32,731 bases of DNA from Methanobacteriaceae archaeon (GCA_013403005.1 JACBOA010000022.1:1-32731); one strand, 5' to 3'; shown: positions 1-8,436, counted from the first letter of the stretch. Notes: generated by a model not told the origin, from the letters alone. Made by a program: numbers and translations.

Positions 1-140
1 GATAGTTATTATTTAGATAGGATAGTTATTATTTAGATAGGATAGTTATTATTTAGATAGGATAGTTATTATTTAGATAGGATAGTTATTATTTAGATAG
101 GATAGTTATTATTTAGATAGGATAGTTGTTACTGGATGGT
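1..140. repeat. 20-bp tandem repeat array, six identical copies
   Basis: The unit gatagttattatttagatag is repeated six times without a mismatch (1-120), followed by one degenerate copy (121-140). The array begins at the window edge, so its full length is unknown. There are no spacers, so it is not a CRISPR. The 20-bp period is about two helical turns, which would suit a protein binding one DNA face, but it could also be a simple minisatellite. Confidence 0.95.
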
Positions 141-387
141 CACGTATTAAATAAGGTGATTGATTTTCTACTCAGGAATATATAAAATTTGTAAGTTAGA
201 TTGGTAAGTTATTAAAGTAAAGCATATGAATATTAATAATAAAATGAATTAATAATAAAATAAAAATAAGTATAATTATAAATTTGATCTTAATTACGTA
301 TATTATTATGATATAAACTGTTTAAAGTAATTATAATCAGTTAATATTGCATTTGTAATGTAATTTTCGATTATTTTAATAATAATA
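141..387. other. AT-rich spacer upstream of the FilR1-like gene
   Basis: This stretch is extremely AT-rich and has no convincing reading frame. It contains several TATA-like stretches, for example around 302-318, so it should carry the promoter of the gene at 388, but no single TATA box stands out. Confidence 0.5.
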
Positions 388-1230
388 TTGGAGGCGATTT
401 ATATTACTCATAACTATCTAGAAGTATATGAAGAAAACAAGGATCTCATGAGGTATGCGTCCAGTTCATCAGTTAGGGTTAAACTTTTAATCTGTTTGAG
501 TGAAGGAATTCAAACCATGGCAGAGATCAAAAAAGCTACTGGAATAAGTGGTTCAACCATCTCAAACAACCTTAGCAATCTTGAAAAAAGAAAAATAACC
601 ACCAAAGACGGGGATAAATATGTTTTATCACCTCTTGGAACCATTATAACCCTTAACTTAATAGAAAACATTAAAACAACTGCCTCCGTCAACAAGTTCC
701 ATCAATTATGGGTGGATCATGAAATTAGTAGCATACCTCCAGAATTGATTAAGAGTATTGGTGACCTGGAAAATTCCACTCTTATTGAATCAGAGTCTGG
801 AGAGATTTTCAAACCCCATGAAGTTTATGAAAAATTAGTTTCTGAATCAAAATATGTAAAGGGAGTTTCCCCAATATTCCGTTCCAGCTACATTGATTTG
901 TTCATGAAGCTAATTGTTAAAAACGATAGCAGAGTTGAACTAATATTAACCAATGATATTTTAAAACAGACCTTAGCTGGTATAGATGCTGAAAGTTTAA
1001 AGGATCTTAAAGAATCCATATCTAAAGAAAAGGTCAAATTATATGTTATTAATGAGGATGTGAAGGTAGCATTCACAGTTACTGATAAACATTTGTCATT
1101 AGGATTATTCTATCAAAAGGGAGATTACGATAATACCCGTGACCTAGTTAGTGATGACCCGGACGCTGTATCCTGGGGTAACAGGTTATATGAATATTAC
1201 CGAAACAAATCTCTGATAGTGGAACTTTAA
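388..1230 (+). CDS. FilR1-like winged-helix transcriptional regulator (DUF1724 family)
   Basis: A DNA-binding regulator. Residues about 22-95 form an ArsR-like winged helix: the stretch SEGIQTMAEIKKATGISGST is a typical helix-turn-helix followed by a wing. Residues about 110-260 match the mid/C-terminal domain of FilR1-type methanogen regulators, which probably senses a ligand. The 280-residue length suits that family. The start is uncertain. The TTG at 388 lies on top of the only good ribosome binding site (GGAGGCGAT, 390-398), and the next in-frame ATG is at 448, inside the expected domain region. An ATT at 403 has normal spacing from that site. The gene stands alone between an AT-rich spacer and a convergent operon. 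The ligand and targets cannot be read from sequence. Confidence 0.85.
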   Translation: MEAIYITHNYLEVYEENKDLMRYASSSSVRVKLLICLSEGIQTMAEIKKATGISGSTISNNLSNLEKRKITTKDGDKYVLSPLGTIITLNLIENIKTTASVNKFHQLWVDHEISSIPPELIKSIGDLENSTLIESESGEIFKPHEVYEKLVSESKYVKGVSPIFRSSYIDLFMKLIVKNDSRVELILTNDILKQTLAGIDAESLKDLKESISKEKVKLYVINEDVKVAFTVTDKHLSLGLFYQKGDYDNTRDLVSDDPDAVSWGNRLYEYYRNKSLIVEL

Positions 1231-1435
1231 TACTTAAGGCACCCTTTAAATAATCTTAAGTTGAAGTTCCCTTTTAAACCCATTTAATGGTCCCCATTTA
1301 TTGTTTATAACTTTCTCCCTTTTAGTTGAGTATATGTTATTATAACTTCCATTAACCTTTTGGTTGACTATAAGAATGAATGGAAAACTTAAAAAAGTAG
1401 TGAACTAATGGGAATTGAGTGAATGATTCCTTAAA

Positions 1436-2440
1436 CTAATTAAATTGAGGATCCTTAAATTTAATGGTAAAAGTTGTACCAGGATGGCTTTTAAGTTCCA
1501 GTTTTCCCTGAAGCTGGGCAGTTAAGCTGTTAATAAGTAGCATCCCCAGACTGTCACTTTTTTCAATTTGGAAATCGTCAGGAATGCCCACCCCATCGTC
1601 ACTAACCTCCAGAAGGTATTCATCATCTATTTTATGGAAAGCTATTTTGATGGTGCCCTTCCTTTCTCCAGGGAATGCATATTTCAGACTGTTGGTTACC
1701 ATCTCATTTATCATAAGCCCTAGTGGTACGGCATTGTTAACATCAATCATCACCTCTTCCACATCTAGTTCTAGACTTACCCGTCCTTTTTCAGTGGAAT
1801 AGGTGTTAAAAATATCCCGGGTAAGTGATCTGATATAATCTGGAAAATCTATACTTTTGAGATCAGAAGAGCGATAAAGACGTTCGTGGATAAGTGCCAT
1901 GGATTTAACACGGTTTTGACTCTCTTTGAAGATTCCGCGAGCATCTTCATCTTTGATATAATTAGATTGTAGGCTTAGAAGACTGGATATTACCATAAGA
2001 TTGTTTTTCACCCGGTGGTGAATCTCTTTCATAAGCATTTCCTTATCTTTCAGGAGCTGGTTAACCTGAACCGAGAGGCGCCGTGTGCGCAGCAGAACAT
2101 GGACCCTGGATTGAAGTACCATCTTGGTAATGGGTACGGTGATGACTTCATCAAAACTTTCCCACATCTCACCACTCAACTTCTTCAGATCACTGTCAGA
2201 TACAACTAACAGGTAGGGGAGAAAAAGTGGTTTCTCATTTTCTTTTCTTAACTGTAAATCTTTACTGTTAGCAGCCCATGATGGTAAATCCATGATTATA
2301 AGACTGACGGAGTCTTTTTCATCCTCGGGGATAGGTGAGTCATGGTAGATAATATTATATTCCGTGCCCAGAAGCTCTCCTAACATTTCACTGTTTTTCT
2401 GGCTTACCATGGATATCAGTATTTTTTCTGCCCCTTCCAT
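1436..2440 (-). CDS. Histidine kinase with N-terminal degenerate receiver (REC-HisKA_2-HATPase)
   Basis: A cytoplasmic sensor kinase of 334 residues without membrane segments. Residues 5-120 have a receiver fold pattern with an Asp at 51 (IIMD), but the usual paired acidic residues near position 11 are absent and the Lys-Pro of the last loop is replaced by VPI, so it looks like a pseudo-receiver. A short coiled coil (122-138) leads to the HisKA_2 box EIHHRVKNN (139-147; H141 or H142 is the likely phosphosite). The ATPase domain keeps the N box (NEMVTN, 245-250), G1 (DDGVG, 281-285) and G2 (SLGM, 297-300). It is the last gene of a minus-strand operon after the receiver (89-bp gap) and the KaiC-like ATPase. 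The operon has no output-domain regulator, so its partner is unknown. Confidence 0.85.
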   Translation of the reverse strand: MEGAEKILISMVSQKNSEMLGELLGTEYNIIYHDSPIPEDEKDSVSLIIMDLPSWAANSKDLQLRKENEKPLFLPYLLVVSDSDLKKLSGEMWESFDEVITVPITKMVLQSRVHVLLRTRRLSVQVNQLLKDKEMLMKEIHHRVKNNLMVISSLLSLQSNYIKDEDARGIFKESQNRVKSMALIHERLYRSSDLKSIDFPDYIRSLTRDIFNTYSTEKGRVSLELDVEEVMIDVNNAVPLGLMINEMVTNSLKYAFPGERKGTIKIAFHKIDDEYLLEVSDDGVGIPDDFQIEKSDSLGMLLINSLTAQLQGKLELKSHPGTTFTIKFKDPQFN

Positions 2441-2529
2441 TCTAATCCTCCTAATATGAAAAAGTAACTCTTGATTCCGTAGGAAAATTTATTATTTAAC
2501 TATTTTTTATTTAAGTATTCTTTATTAAC

Positions 2530-2892
2530 CTATTCTCCAATTAAATTTTTTATAAGGATTAAAAGTTCTTTTACCACCAGAGGTTTGACCAGCACACCAT
2601 GGGCACCATGCATCATACTCTGTTTTTCCACAGCCTGGTGTTGTTGAGGGCTGAGGACCAAAAAAGGGATTTCTAAAGTCCTGAGACGTTCGCAGGATTC
2701 CCATACACTTCGGTTAAAACCAGAAATGTCCATGAGCACCAGGTTGATTTTTTCCCTCCTTTGAACTTCCTTATCCAGTTCTGCGGGATCCTGAAACCCA
2801 TAAGCATCGTAACCCTCTTTTTTTAAAATTTTGATTAGAATATCATTATTGCGCTGGTTGCGGTTTAAAGCTAGGATAAGGGGTTTAGACAT
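2530..2892 (-). CDS. Stand-alone atypical receiver domain protein
   Basis: A 120-residue single-domain CheY-like protein. D55 (LVLMD, end of strand 3), S81 (end of strand 4) and K103-P104 (VKP, strand 5 loop) are in the right places. The paired acidic residues that bind magnesium after strand 1 are replaced: the segment reads ALNRNQRN where canonical receivers have DD. Phosphorylation chemistry may therefore be impaired, and the domain may act as a protein-interaction pseudo-receiver. It starts 11 bp after the stop of the KaiC-like gene and precedes the kinase, so all three are probably co-transcribed. No output domain follows. The fold is clear; whether it is phosphorylated is not. Confidence 0.85.
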   Translation of the reverse strand: MSKPLILALNRNQRNNDILIKILKKEGYDAYGFQDPAELDKEVQRREKINLVLMDISGFNRSVWESCERLRTLEIPFLVLSPQQHQAVEKQSMMHGAHGVLVKPLVVKELLILIKNLIGE

Positions 2893-2903
2893 TTAAAACA
2901 CCC

Positions 2904-4355
2904 CTAATCATTCTTATCGTTCTTTTTGAGTTCTGGTGTGCCACTGATTATTCCGCGTATATCAGTTAGTGGCTGACCTACCCTTATTCCGTACTGGGTG
3001 ATACTCAATTCACGAAGACCTTTTTCAAAGTCACTAAGACGTTTTTTAAGGACTCCAATTGCCTTGTGCAGTTCTCCTTCAGTCTCGAAGTATCTGAGGA
3101 ATAATAGATTATCTGCCAAGTAACTGATTCCGATTTCGGTGATTTTAAGGTCTCCACTGATGTTTTCTACTTCATTTATGAGGATCACCGTCACTCCCGA
3201 ACGAGTCATATATTTGGCCAGTGAGTGGAGATGGCTAACTGGATCTTCCCCCCTTAAGGATAGACTGTAACCAGAAGTGCTGTCAATCATCACAATCTTG
3301 GAGTTGTTATCATCTACTTCCTTACGCACCAGTTGGGCGAATTCCTCAGGAGAGTATCTTAAAGGTTCCACTGGCACTACAGAAAGCATTCCTGTTTTAA
3401 TCATACTTTTAACAGGTATGTTTATAGATTCACAGCGGTTTATTAGGCTTTCCTCACTTTCTTCAAAGGTGTATACCACGGATCGTTCTCCGCGTCCTGC
3501 TGCTTCCTTCATAAACTGTATTCCCACGGTGGTTTTACCCACACCACTGGGTCCGCTTATTATAGTGGTTGTTCCCCTCTCAATACCACCATGCAGGAGT
3601 TCGTCCATCTCTGGAACACCGGAGGATATGGTTTCCTGTGTGAATTCCTTTTCCACCACCTTGGGGCGTAGCCTTGGGTAAATCTTCACACCATTAGGAG
3701 TGATACGCATGGAATGAACACCAAAACGGAACCCAGAACCCCTGTATTTACTGATGGATATACTTCGACCTTCAGAGAAGAACTCCAGATTTATAATACC
3801 ATCACACATGAACTGGAGGTCATCATCCGGGTCATGATCACTGAATTCTGATGTGAAAAGAACTGTTGCTCCTTTATCAGTTAAAAAACGTAGGAAAGAC
3901 AGTGCCTGTTTTCTGAACTGGAATTCGTCAGTTGAGAGGTATCTGAACTGGGTGATGGGATCTAAAAATACCCGGTTGGGTTTAATGGATTCAATTTTTT
4001 CTATGATCTGGGATGTGGTGGACTCCCTCTCAACCTCGGCTGGTGAAAATATGTCGTAAGCCTCCATATTGGCAAAAAAATCTTCATCTGGACTTAGATC
4101 CAGGAAATCAATCCCTGTAGTGTCAAAACCCATTTTCTGAGCATTGGTCTTCACCTGGGCTGTTGGTTCTCCCATGTTAATGAATAATACTTTTTCGTTA
4201 TTTCTAACCCCTTCAGTGAGGAAATGCATCCCCAGAGCAGTTTTACCAGTTCCTGGCAGCCCCCGTAGAAGATAACTTCTTTGGGGTACAAATCCACCCA
4301 TTAATATCTCATCGAAACCAGGTATACCACTGGATAGTTTGCCATTTTTAGACAT
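2904..4355 (-). CDS. KaiC-like double RecA/ATPase domain protein
   Basis: A two-domain KaiC-family ATPase of 483 residues. Domain 1 has Walker A GLPGTGKT (32-39) and Walker B RVFLDP (128-133). Domain 2 has Walker A GPSGVGKT (268-275) and Walker B KIVMID (353-358). The catalytic glutamate pair is kept in domain 2 (FEES, E298-E299) but domain 1 has MGE with only one. In the segment matching the KaiC autophosphorylation loop (ITEIGISYLAD, 405-415), Thr and Ser are present where cyanobacterial KaiC has T426 and S431, while the T432 position is Tyr. I chose the ATG at 4355 over an upstream one at 4370 because GGGGATGAT lies just before it. First gene of the operon with a receiver and a kinase. Likely a signalling ATPase; no kaiA or kaiB is seen. 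Confidence 0.88.
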   Translation of the reverse strand: MSKNGKLSSGIPGFDEILMGGFVPQRSYLLRGLPGTGKTALGMHFLTEGVRNNEKVLFINMGEPTAQVKTNAQKMGFDTTGIDFLDLSPDEDFFANMEAYDIFSPAEVERESTTSQIIEKIESIKPNRVFLDPITQFRYLSTDEFQFRKQALSFLRFLTDKGATVLFTSEFSDHDPDDDLQFMCDGIINLEFFSEGRSISISKYRGSGFRFGVHSMRITPNGVKIYPRLRPKVVEKEFTQETISSGVPEMDELLHGGIERGTTTIISGPSGVGKTTVGIQFMKEAAGRGERSVVYTFEESEESLINRCESINIPVKSMIKTGMLSVVPVEPLRYSPEEFAQLVRKEVDDNNSKIVMIDSTSGYSLSLRGEDPVSHLHSLAKYMTRSGVTVILINEVENISGDLKITEIGISYLADNLLFLRYFETEGELHKAIGVLKKRLSDFEKGLRELSITQYGIRVGQPLTDIRGIISGTPELKKNDKND

Positions 4356-4370
4356 TAATATCATCCCCAT

Positions 4371-4713
4371 TGTGCACTACTTAATACTAATTTTTCATCA
4401 TTGGTCTATTTTAATATTTACATTTCTTTGGGAATAATAAATTTCCACTTTAACTATTGTATTTCACACAATCATAAACATTCAAGGTAGATTATGTGAA
4501 CATTGTCACAAAATGAGTCTTACTTCATAAAAAATGAATTACGATAAACAAATAAAAAATGGAGAAAAAAATACACTTGGCGAAGGTAGACTAAACATAA
4601 GGAAATAGATGATTAAATATTAGGAAGAAAAAAGAAAATTTGGAAGAAATGATTATGCTCATGGGAAGAGTTTATTGACCTAGCTTATACTCTAGGAAAA
4701 AATTTTAAACAGA
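4371..4713. other. Spacer between the KaiC-like operon and the RecJ-like gene
   Basis: AT-rich, with no supported gene. On the minus strand it must hold the KaiC-operon promoter (a TATA-like stretch lies near 4405-4417) and the end of the RecJ-like transcript would lie below 4714 on the other side. A short dyad tgtga-6-tcaca is at 4495-4510. The oligo-A at 4696-4702 is T-rich on the minus strand, just inside this spacer beyond the RecJ-like stop, and could serve as its terminator. Confidence 0.45.
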
Positions 4714-6900
4714 TCACGGTCTTTTTAGTGCAGCAACTGAAGCAGCGAAATTCTGCAGAACCTTCTTGGAAAGGCCTTCCACAAATTTCAGGCTACCTGC
4801 ACATTCATGACCTCCCCCATCAATCCCTGCTTCTGGTATTTCACCGACCAGTTTAAGGATTATAGTGTTGAGGTTAAACCCAAAAATCTCATTGACAGCA
4901 TCGGTAGCCCGGATAACACCAAAATCAGGCCCGTATGCCAGGGTGACTATGGGTGTTTCTTCTCCATGTTTTTGTACCATCTGGTCGTGTACGAATCCGC
5001 AGGTCTTCCCAGGTGCGGGGAAAGTGAACTTATGAGCGTATTTTTCCACATCCAGAACATTGAAAATGATTCCATTGGGGAATTTCTGGGTTTTCAGGTT
5101 GGGCATGGCAGCAGCCAGTTGCCATTCCACCCTCCTCTGCGATTCAGTGTAAAGGGCGTCCACCAGTTTGGTGTGTTTTTCACGGTTTCCCAGTCCCAGT
5201 ATGGTGTCCATTATACCCCTTCCATTCATGAATCGGAGGTAGAATGCTTCAAAGTCTATTGCTGTGGCTATTTTCTCCAGATCATCTCGATCATAACCTT
5301 TTTCTTTGGCAAGATTAATATACCATTCTGCTTCCGGTGATCGTGCGTGATCTCCCACTGCTGCAATCCCGGGTAAGTGGAGGAGTCTGTCTTTAACTTG
5401 GGGGTTGATCATCTGGGCCAGTTCCACTGCCAGAGCACCGGCTGTGACCTGACTGTCCCCTCCTTCCAGGTAGGGATTTACATGCACATCCACGTATTCA
5501 TCAACTGCAACTCGGCCCTCAGTGACTTCTCCAGGATAGTGATGGTCAACCACCACCACTTCCAGATCGTAGATTTTAACCTTTAAAAGGGCTAGTATGT
5601 CTTCCTCAGTGGAACCATTATCCAGGAGTACTATCAGTGGTAACTTCTGACCGTGACGTTCCAGGTCTTCTAAGGCGAAGCTCAGGTCTTTAACCACATC
5701 TTCAATTTCATAGAATGGTGCTTTGCTGGGAGAACGGCGGAAGTAATGCCATTCTGCATCATTGGCCGGGTTGATCTCCTGGAGTAAAGGTATAACGGCT
5801 TTTTCCACGGCTATCCCGGCGCATATACCATCAGCATCTGCATGATGACGGACCAGAATACTCCTACCGTCCATTACTGCTCTGCGGATGGACTTAGCTG
5901 CAGCAACCAATCTCGGTCTCAGTTTCTGAATGATGGGTGCTTCCTGAATTAATTCCGTGTTTTCAGGTTCAGCACGCTTGTCTATGGCTTCATCAATGAT
6001 TTTTCTGGCTTCAGTGGCTTCATGACCATGTAATCTTTCAATGGATTCTGATTCTATCTGGATCTTACCACCGTGTAGTGAGACTTCACCCAAGACTTCC
6101 ACCATGTTGTCGATGTTTATGTTGGGGTAGACTCTTACTCCGGGTTCATCAAAGGCGGCTGCCCAGGTTATACCAGTTTCATCGGAGACTGTGAAAATAG
6201 TGGGACCACTGGTCTGCTGGATCTGGATTACCTCACCTACCAAACGCACATTTTGTCCCTTCATCTTCGGAGTTATGTCTGCAATGCAAGTGCGGGGCAT
6301 TTCCTTTTTTAGTTTAACAAGTTCGTAGGTCCCTTTGATGGCTGCTGGTGAGAGATCCACTTCACCCCTGTTGTGTTTTATTTCCATAACCTGCACAATT
6401 AACTCATCACCCACACTGTAAGGAGGGTTTCTAAGACGCAGCAATCCATATAATTTCTTAGATAAACTTACAAATACACCGTAATCCTCGACTCGGGTGA
6501 TCTTTCCCTTGTAGTGTTCTCCTAATTCCAGATCCCGGAGTTCGGATGCTGGATGTAAGATGTAAACCGGAGTTTTTCCATGTTTATCCCGGCAGTCTTC
6601 ACAGTAGTCTCCAGATTCTATGGGCCGACCGCATTTGCTGCACTGAATCAACTCTCCCTTTCCCTGGCATTCAGGACATATTTCTGTTACTTCAACTTCT
6701 CCTTTTCCATTACAAACTGAACAGGGTACTTCCTGTTCCTCGTCAAGTTCAAAGCGTTTTCTAGCCCCTCCTGAAAGGCCTTTCAGATGATTTTTAAGAT
6801 TTACTTCGCCGGTGACCCCGGTTCCATGGCAGTTTTCGCATATTTTATAGCTGGAAACTGTGCGTCCCCTGCCCTTGCAATGTGAACATGTCTTCTTCAT
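4714..6900 (-). CDS. Archaeal RecJ-like DHH phosphoesterase with DnaJ-type zinc fingers and S1 domain
   Basis: A 728-residue protein of the archaea-specific family combining DnaJ-type zinc fingers with a RecJ-like nuclease (COG1107 type). Four CxxCxGxG-like knuckles occur at 5-10, 21-26, 60-65 and 75-80, followed by a Cys4 zinc ribbon (87/90/100/103). Residues about 128-186 form an S1 RNA-binding domain and about 215-290 an OB fold. The DHH catalytic part includes RHHADADG (351-358), LLDNGS (425-430), VVDHH (450-454), GDHA (516-519) and the DHHA1 motif GGGHECAGS (695-703). Metal-dependent single-strand nuclease or phosphodiesterase activity on RNA or DNA is expected from the family; the substrate is not established by sequence. 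Start ATG at 6900 has GAGGT upstream. It stands alone between spacers. Confidence 0.9.
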   Translation of the reverse strand: MKKTCSHCKGRGRTVSSYKICENCHGTGVTGEVNLKNHLKGLSGGARKRFELDEEQEVPCSVCNGKGEVEVTEICPECQGKGELIQCSKCGRPIESGDYCEDCRDKHGKTPVYILHPASELRDLELGEHYKGKITRVEDYGVFVSLSKKLYGLLRLRNPPYSVGDELIVQVMEIKHNRGEVDLSPAAIKGTYELVKLKKEMPRTCIADITPKMKGQNVRLVGEVIQIQQTSGPTIFTVSDETGITWAAAFDEPGVRVYPNINIDNMVEVLGEVSLHGGKIQIESESIERLHGHEATEARKIIDEAIDKRAEPENTELIQEAPIIQKLRPRLVAAAKSIRRAVMDGRSILVRHHADADGICAGIAVEKAVIPLLQEINPANDAEWHYFRRSPSKAPFYEIEDVVKDLSFALEDLERHGQKLPLIVLLDNGSTEEDILALLKVKIYDLEVVVVDHHYPGEVTEGRVAVDEYVDVHVNPYLEGGDSQVTAGALAVELAQMINPQVKDRLLHLPGIAAVGDHARSPEAEWYINLAKEKGYDRDDLEKIATAIDFEAFYLRFMNGRGIMDTILGLGNREKHTKLVDALYTESQRRVEWQLAAAMPNLKTQKFPNGIIFNVLDVEKYAHKFTFPAPGKTCGFVHDQMVQKHGEETPIVTLAYGPDFGVIRATDAVNEIFGFNLNTIILKLVGEIPEAGIDGGGHECAGSLKFVEGLSKKVLQNFAASVAALKRP

Positions 6901-7148
6901 GAATTATACCTCAAAAAAATAGTTATTACTGATATATTGTGATATTTACTCAATTTTTATAAAAATACGATCTCATAATCTCCATATATTTTGAAGAGAG
7001 CCTTTTATGAAATACATTCCTAATGAATTCTACCTAAATGAAACCAATATTATCTTCTTATTTATCTAAATACGACTAACATTAAAAGATGACTTACTTT
7101 TCCTCTTTCAGGTGCTGATATAATTATTTATCTTCAAGCGTGAAAAAT

Positions 7149-7646
7149 TCAAGAAGATTTGAATTTAGCAGGATTCTGCCTCACCAGTTCATTCTTTTGT
7201 TGCTGGTATTCCAGTGATTTGCTCATAAACTGGTTGGCCAGATCCACATGGGAATTGGCAGTTTTAGTGTCATTTCTCATGAATAAAGGAATGGCTACTT
7301 TGAGTTCATTGGTGGCATTGATCTTGGCATCTATTTGCTGAAGAGTCAGTTGCAAGTAATTGATGTAGATCTGATCTTGAAGGCTTTTAGCATAGAACAT
7401 TGCTTCCTGTGTAGATGATTTGGCCATATTGAATTCATTACTGGCATTATTGATCTGTTGCTGGGCATCATTGTACTGATATTTATTGGTGCTGGTGGCT
7501 GCCTGGTTGAAGTAAGTATCTCCTGCACTCAGATGATTGTTTATTGTGTCACTCAGCTGATTGATCTGACTCAACTGCGAACCTAAACATCCAGATAGGG
7601 AAACGGTTACAGTTACCAGTGCCAGAATTATAAGTATTCTACGCAT
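7149..7646 (-). CDS. Predicted lipoprotein with helical coiled-coil body
   Basis: A 165-residue protein of unknown function. The N-terminus is a lipoprotein signal: MRRIL, a hydrophobic stretch and the lipobox LSGC (17-20), so the mature protein should start at Cys20 and be lipid-anchored outside the membrane. The rest is Gln/Asn/Ala-rich and predicted helical, with spacing typical of antiparallel coiled coils (for example LSDTINNHLSAGDTYFNQA). No enzyme motif is visible. The flanking spacers (248 and about 410 bp) suggest its own transcript. A dyad at 7810-7827 lies about 165 bp upstream of the start and might regulate it. Confidence 0.75.
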   Translation of the reverse strand: MRRILIILALVTVTVSLSGCLGSQLSQINQLSDTINNHLSAGDTYFNQAATSTNKYQYNDAQQQINNASNEFNMAKSSTQEAMFYAKSLQDQIYINYLQLTLQQIDAKINATNELKVAIPLFMRNDTKTANSHVDLANQFMSKSLEYQQQKNELVRQNPAKFKSS

Positions 7647-7809
7647 GAAACACCTGCTACATTATTCAAACAAACGGATAGTTAATAGCTTTTTTTAAAA
7701 ATTTAAATGGATTTATATTTAATTATGTTTTATTTATTATATAATAGTTTAATTTAAGCTGTGGCTTATAATTTTATTCTGTTCTAATGGTTTATAATCT
7801 ATTCTAATC

Positions 7810-7827
7810 GTACAACATCCGTTGTAC
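7810..7827. promoter_or_regulatory. Perfect 7-bp inverted repeat (operator candidate)
   Basis: The sequence gtacaac-atcc-gttgtac has perfect 7-bp arms around a 4-bp loop. It lies upstream of the lipoprotein gene and downstream of superoxide reductase. It is not followed by a T tract on either strand, so a protein-binding site is more likely than a terminator. Confidence 0.4.
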
Positions 7828-8027
7828 TCTTGAGATTTTATCTTCTAATAAAAATATTATTAATCTGAAATAACTAAAATTTGAAATGCTTAAAATGAAT
7901 AAAGGTGATTTGTCTATTTCTAATGGAATATTTCTAGATTTATCAAAAATATAAGAATTTTAAGCAAACATTAAGTAGAATAGTGAATTCTTTTTATGAC
8001 TAATCTCTTAGATTGAACTCGTCCTTT

Positions 8028-8043
8028 AAAAAAAACAAAAAAA
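8028..8043 (-). terminator. Oligo-T terminator of superoxide reductase
   Basis: On the minus strand this is T7-G-T8, beginning 15 bp after the superoxide reductase stop codon. Archaeal RNA polymerase terminates at such T tracts without needing a hairpin. Confidence 0.65.
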
Positions 8044-8058
8044 GGATGATTGTATCAA

Positions 8059-8436
8059 TCAGGATTTCCATAAGCCGTGGATATTACAGTAACTTCGCGC
8101 TACGATTTCCTGGTCATTTGAAGCTGGGAATTCAGCTTCTGGTGGGTCCCCAGGTTTTAAAAACACCATGAATAACTGATTTCCAGTGCGAATTTCAACC
8201 CATTCTAGGTGGTGGTTTTCTTCCATGGGATGGGGATTTTCTCCCACTTTCACTTTAACAATCCCCTCCTGTTTTTCTATGATGGGCTTGTGTTTAATAG
8301 ACATGTCTTCTGAGTGTTTTTCATTTAAAAGTTTCATGGGAACATGGCAACAAACCAGATTCCCATTCCCGGGAGAAAGAACAGTTACTATGTTCTCACA
8401 GACATCACAACGATATACCTGCTCTTTTTCTGTCAT
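8059..8436 (-). CDS. dfx: Desulfoferrodoxin (superoxide reductase)
   Basis: Reduces superoxide to peroxide in anaerobes using electrons from rubredoxin-like donors. The 125-residue protein has the N-terminal desulforedoxin Fe(Cys)4 site (C10, C13, C29, C30) and the catalytic iron ligands H49, H69, H75, C117 and H120 (the last in SYCNIHGLW). Lys48, which guides superoxide, is kept. The Glu normally preceding it (EKHxP motif) is Ile47: the sequence reads SIKHKP. I place the start at ATG 8436 because GAGGT sits four bases before it and the length then equals the family norm; the longer frame would begin with TTG at 8481. It lies downstream of rubrerythrin on the same strand (212-bp gap), a usual oxidative-defence partner. 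Confidence 0.93.
   Translation of the reverse strand: MTEKEQVYRCDVCENIVTVLSPGNGNLVCCHVPMKLLNEKHSEDMSIKHKPIIEKQEGIVKVKVGENPHPMEENHHLEWVEIRTGNQLFMVFLKPGDPPEAEFPASNDQEIVARSYCNIHGLWKS

Larger units (their letters stand above)
7647..8058. other. AT-rich spacer with dyad and oligo-T tract
   Basis: No supported gene lies here. It contains the perfect inverted repeat at 7810-7827 and, near the right side, the oligo-A run that forms the T-rich end of the superoxide reductase transcript. The lipoprotein promoter should lie in the left part. Confidence 0.5.

Noticed and set aside
1..140. CRISPR array at the left edge
   Set aside because: The units abut with no unique spacers, so it is a plain tandem repeat.
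2530..4355. A true circadian kaiABC locus
   Set aside because: Neither kaiA nor kaiB is present, and domain 1 and the T432 position differ from clock KaiC; only a KaiC-like signalling ATPase is supported.
4495..4510. Dyad tgtga-6-tcaca resembling a CRP site
   Set aside because: Archaea lack CRP in this form, the arms are only 5 bp, and it is far (about 140 bp) from the KaiC start.
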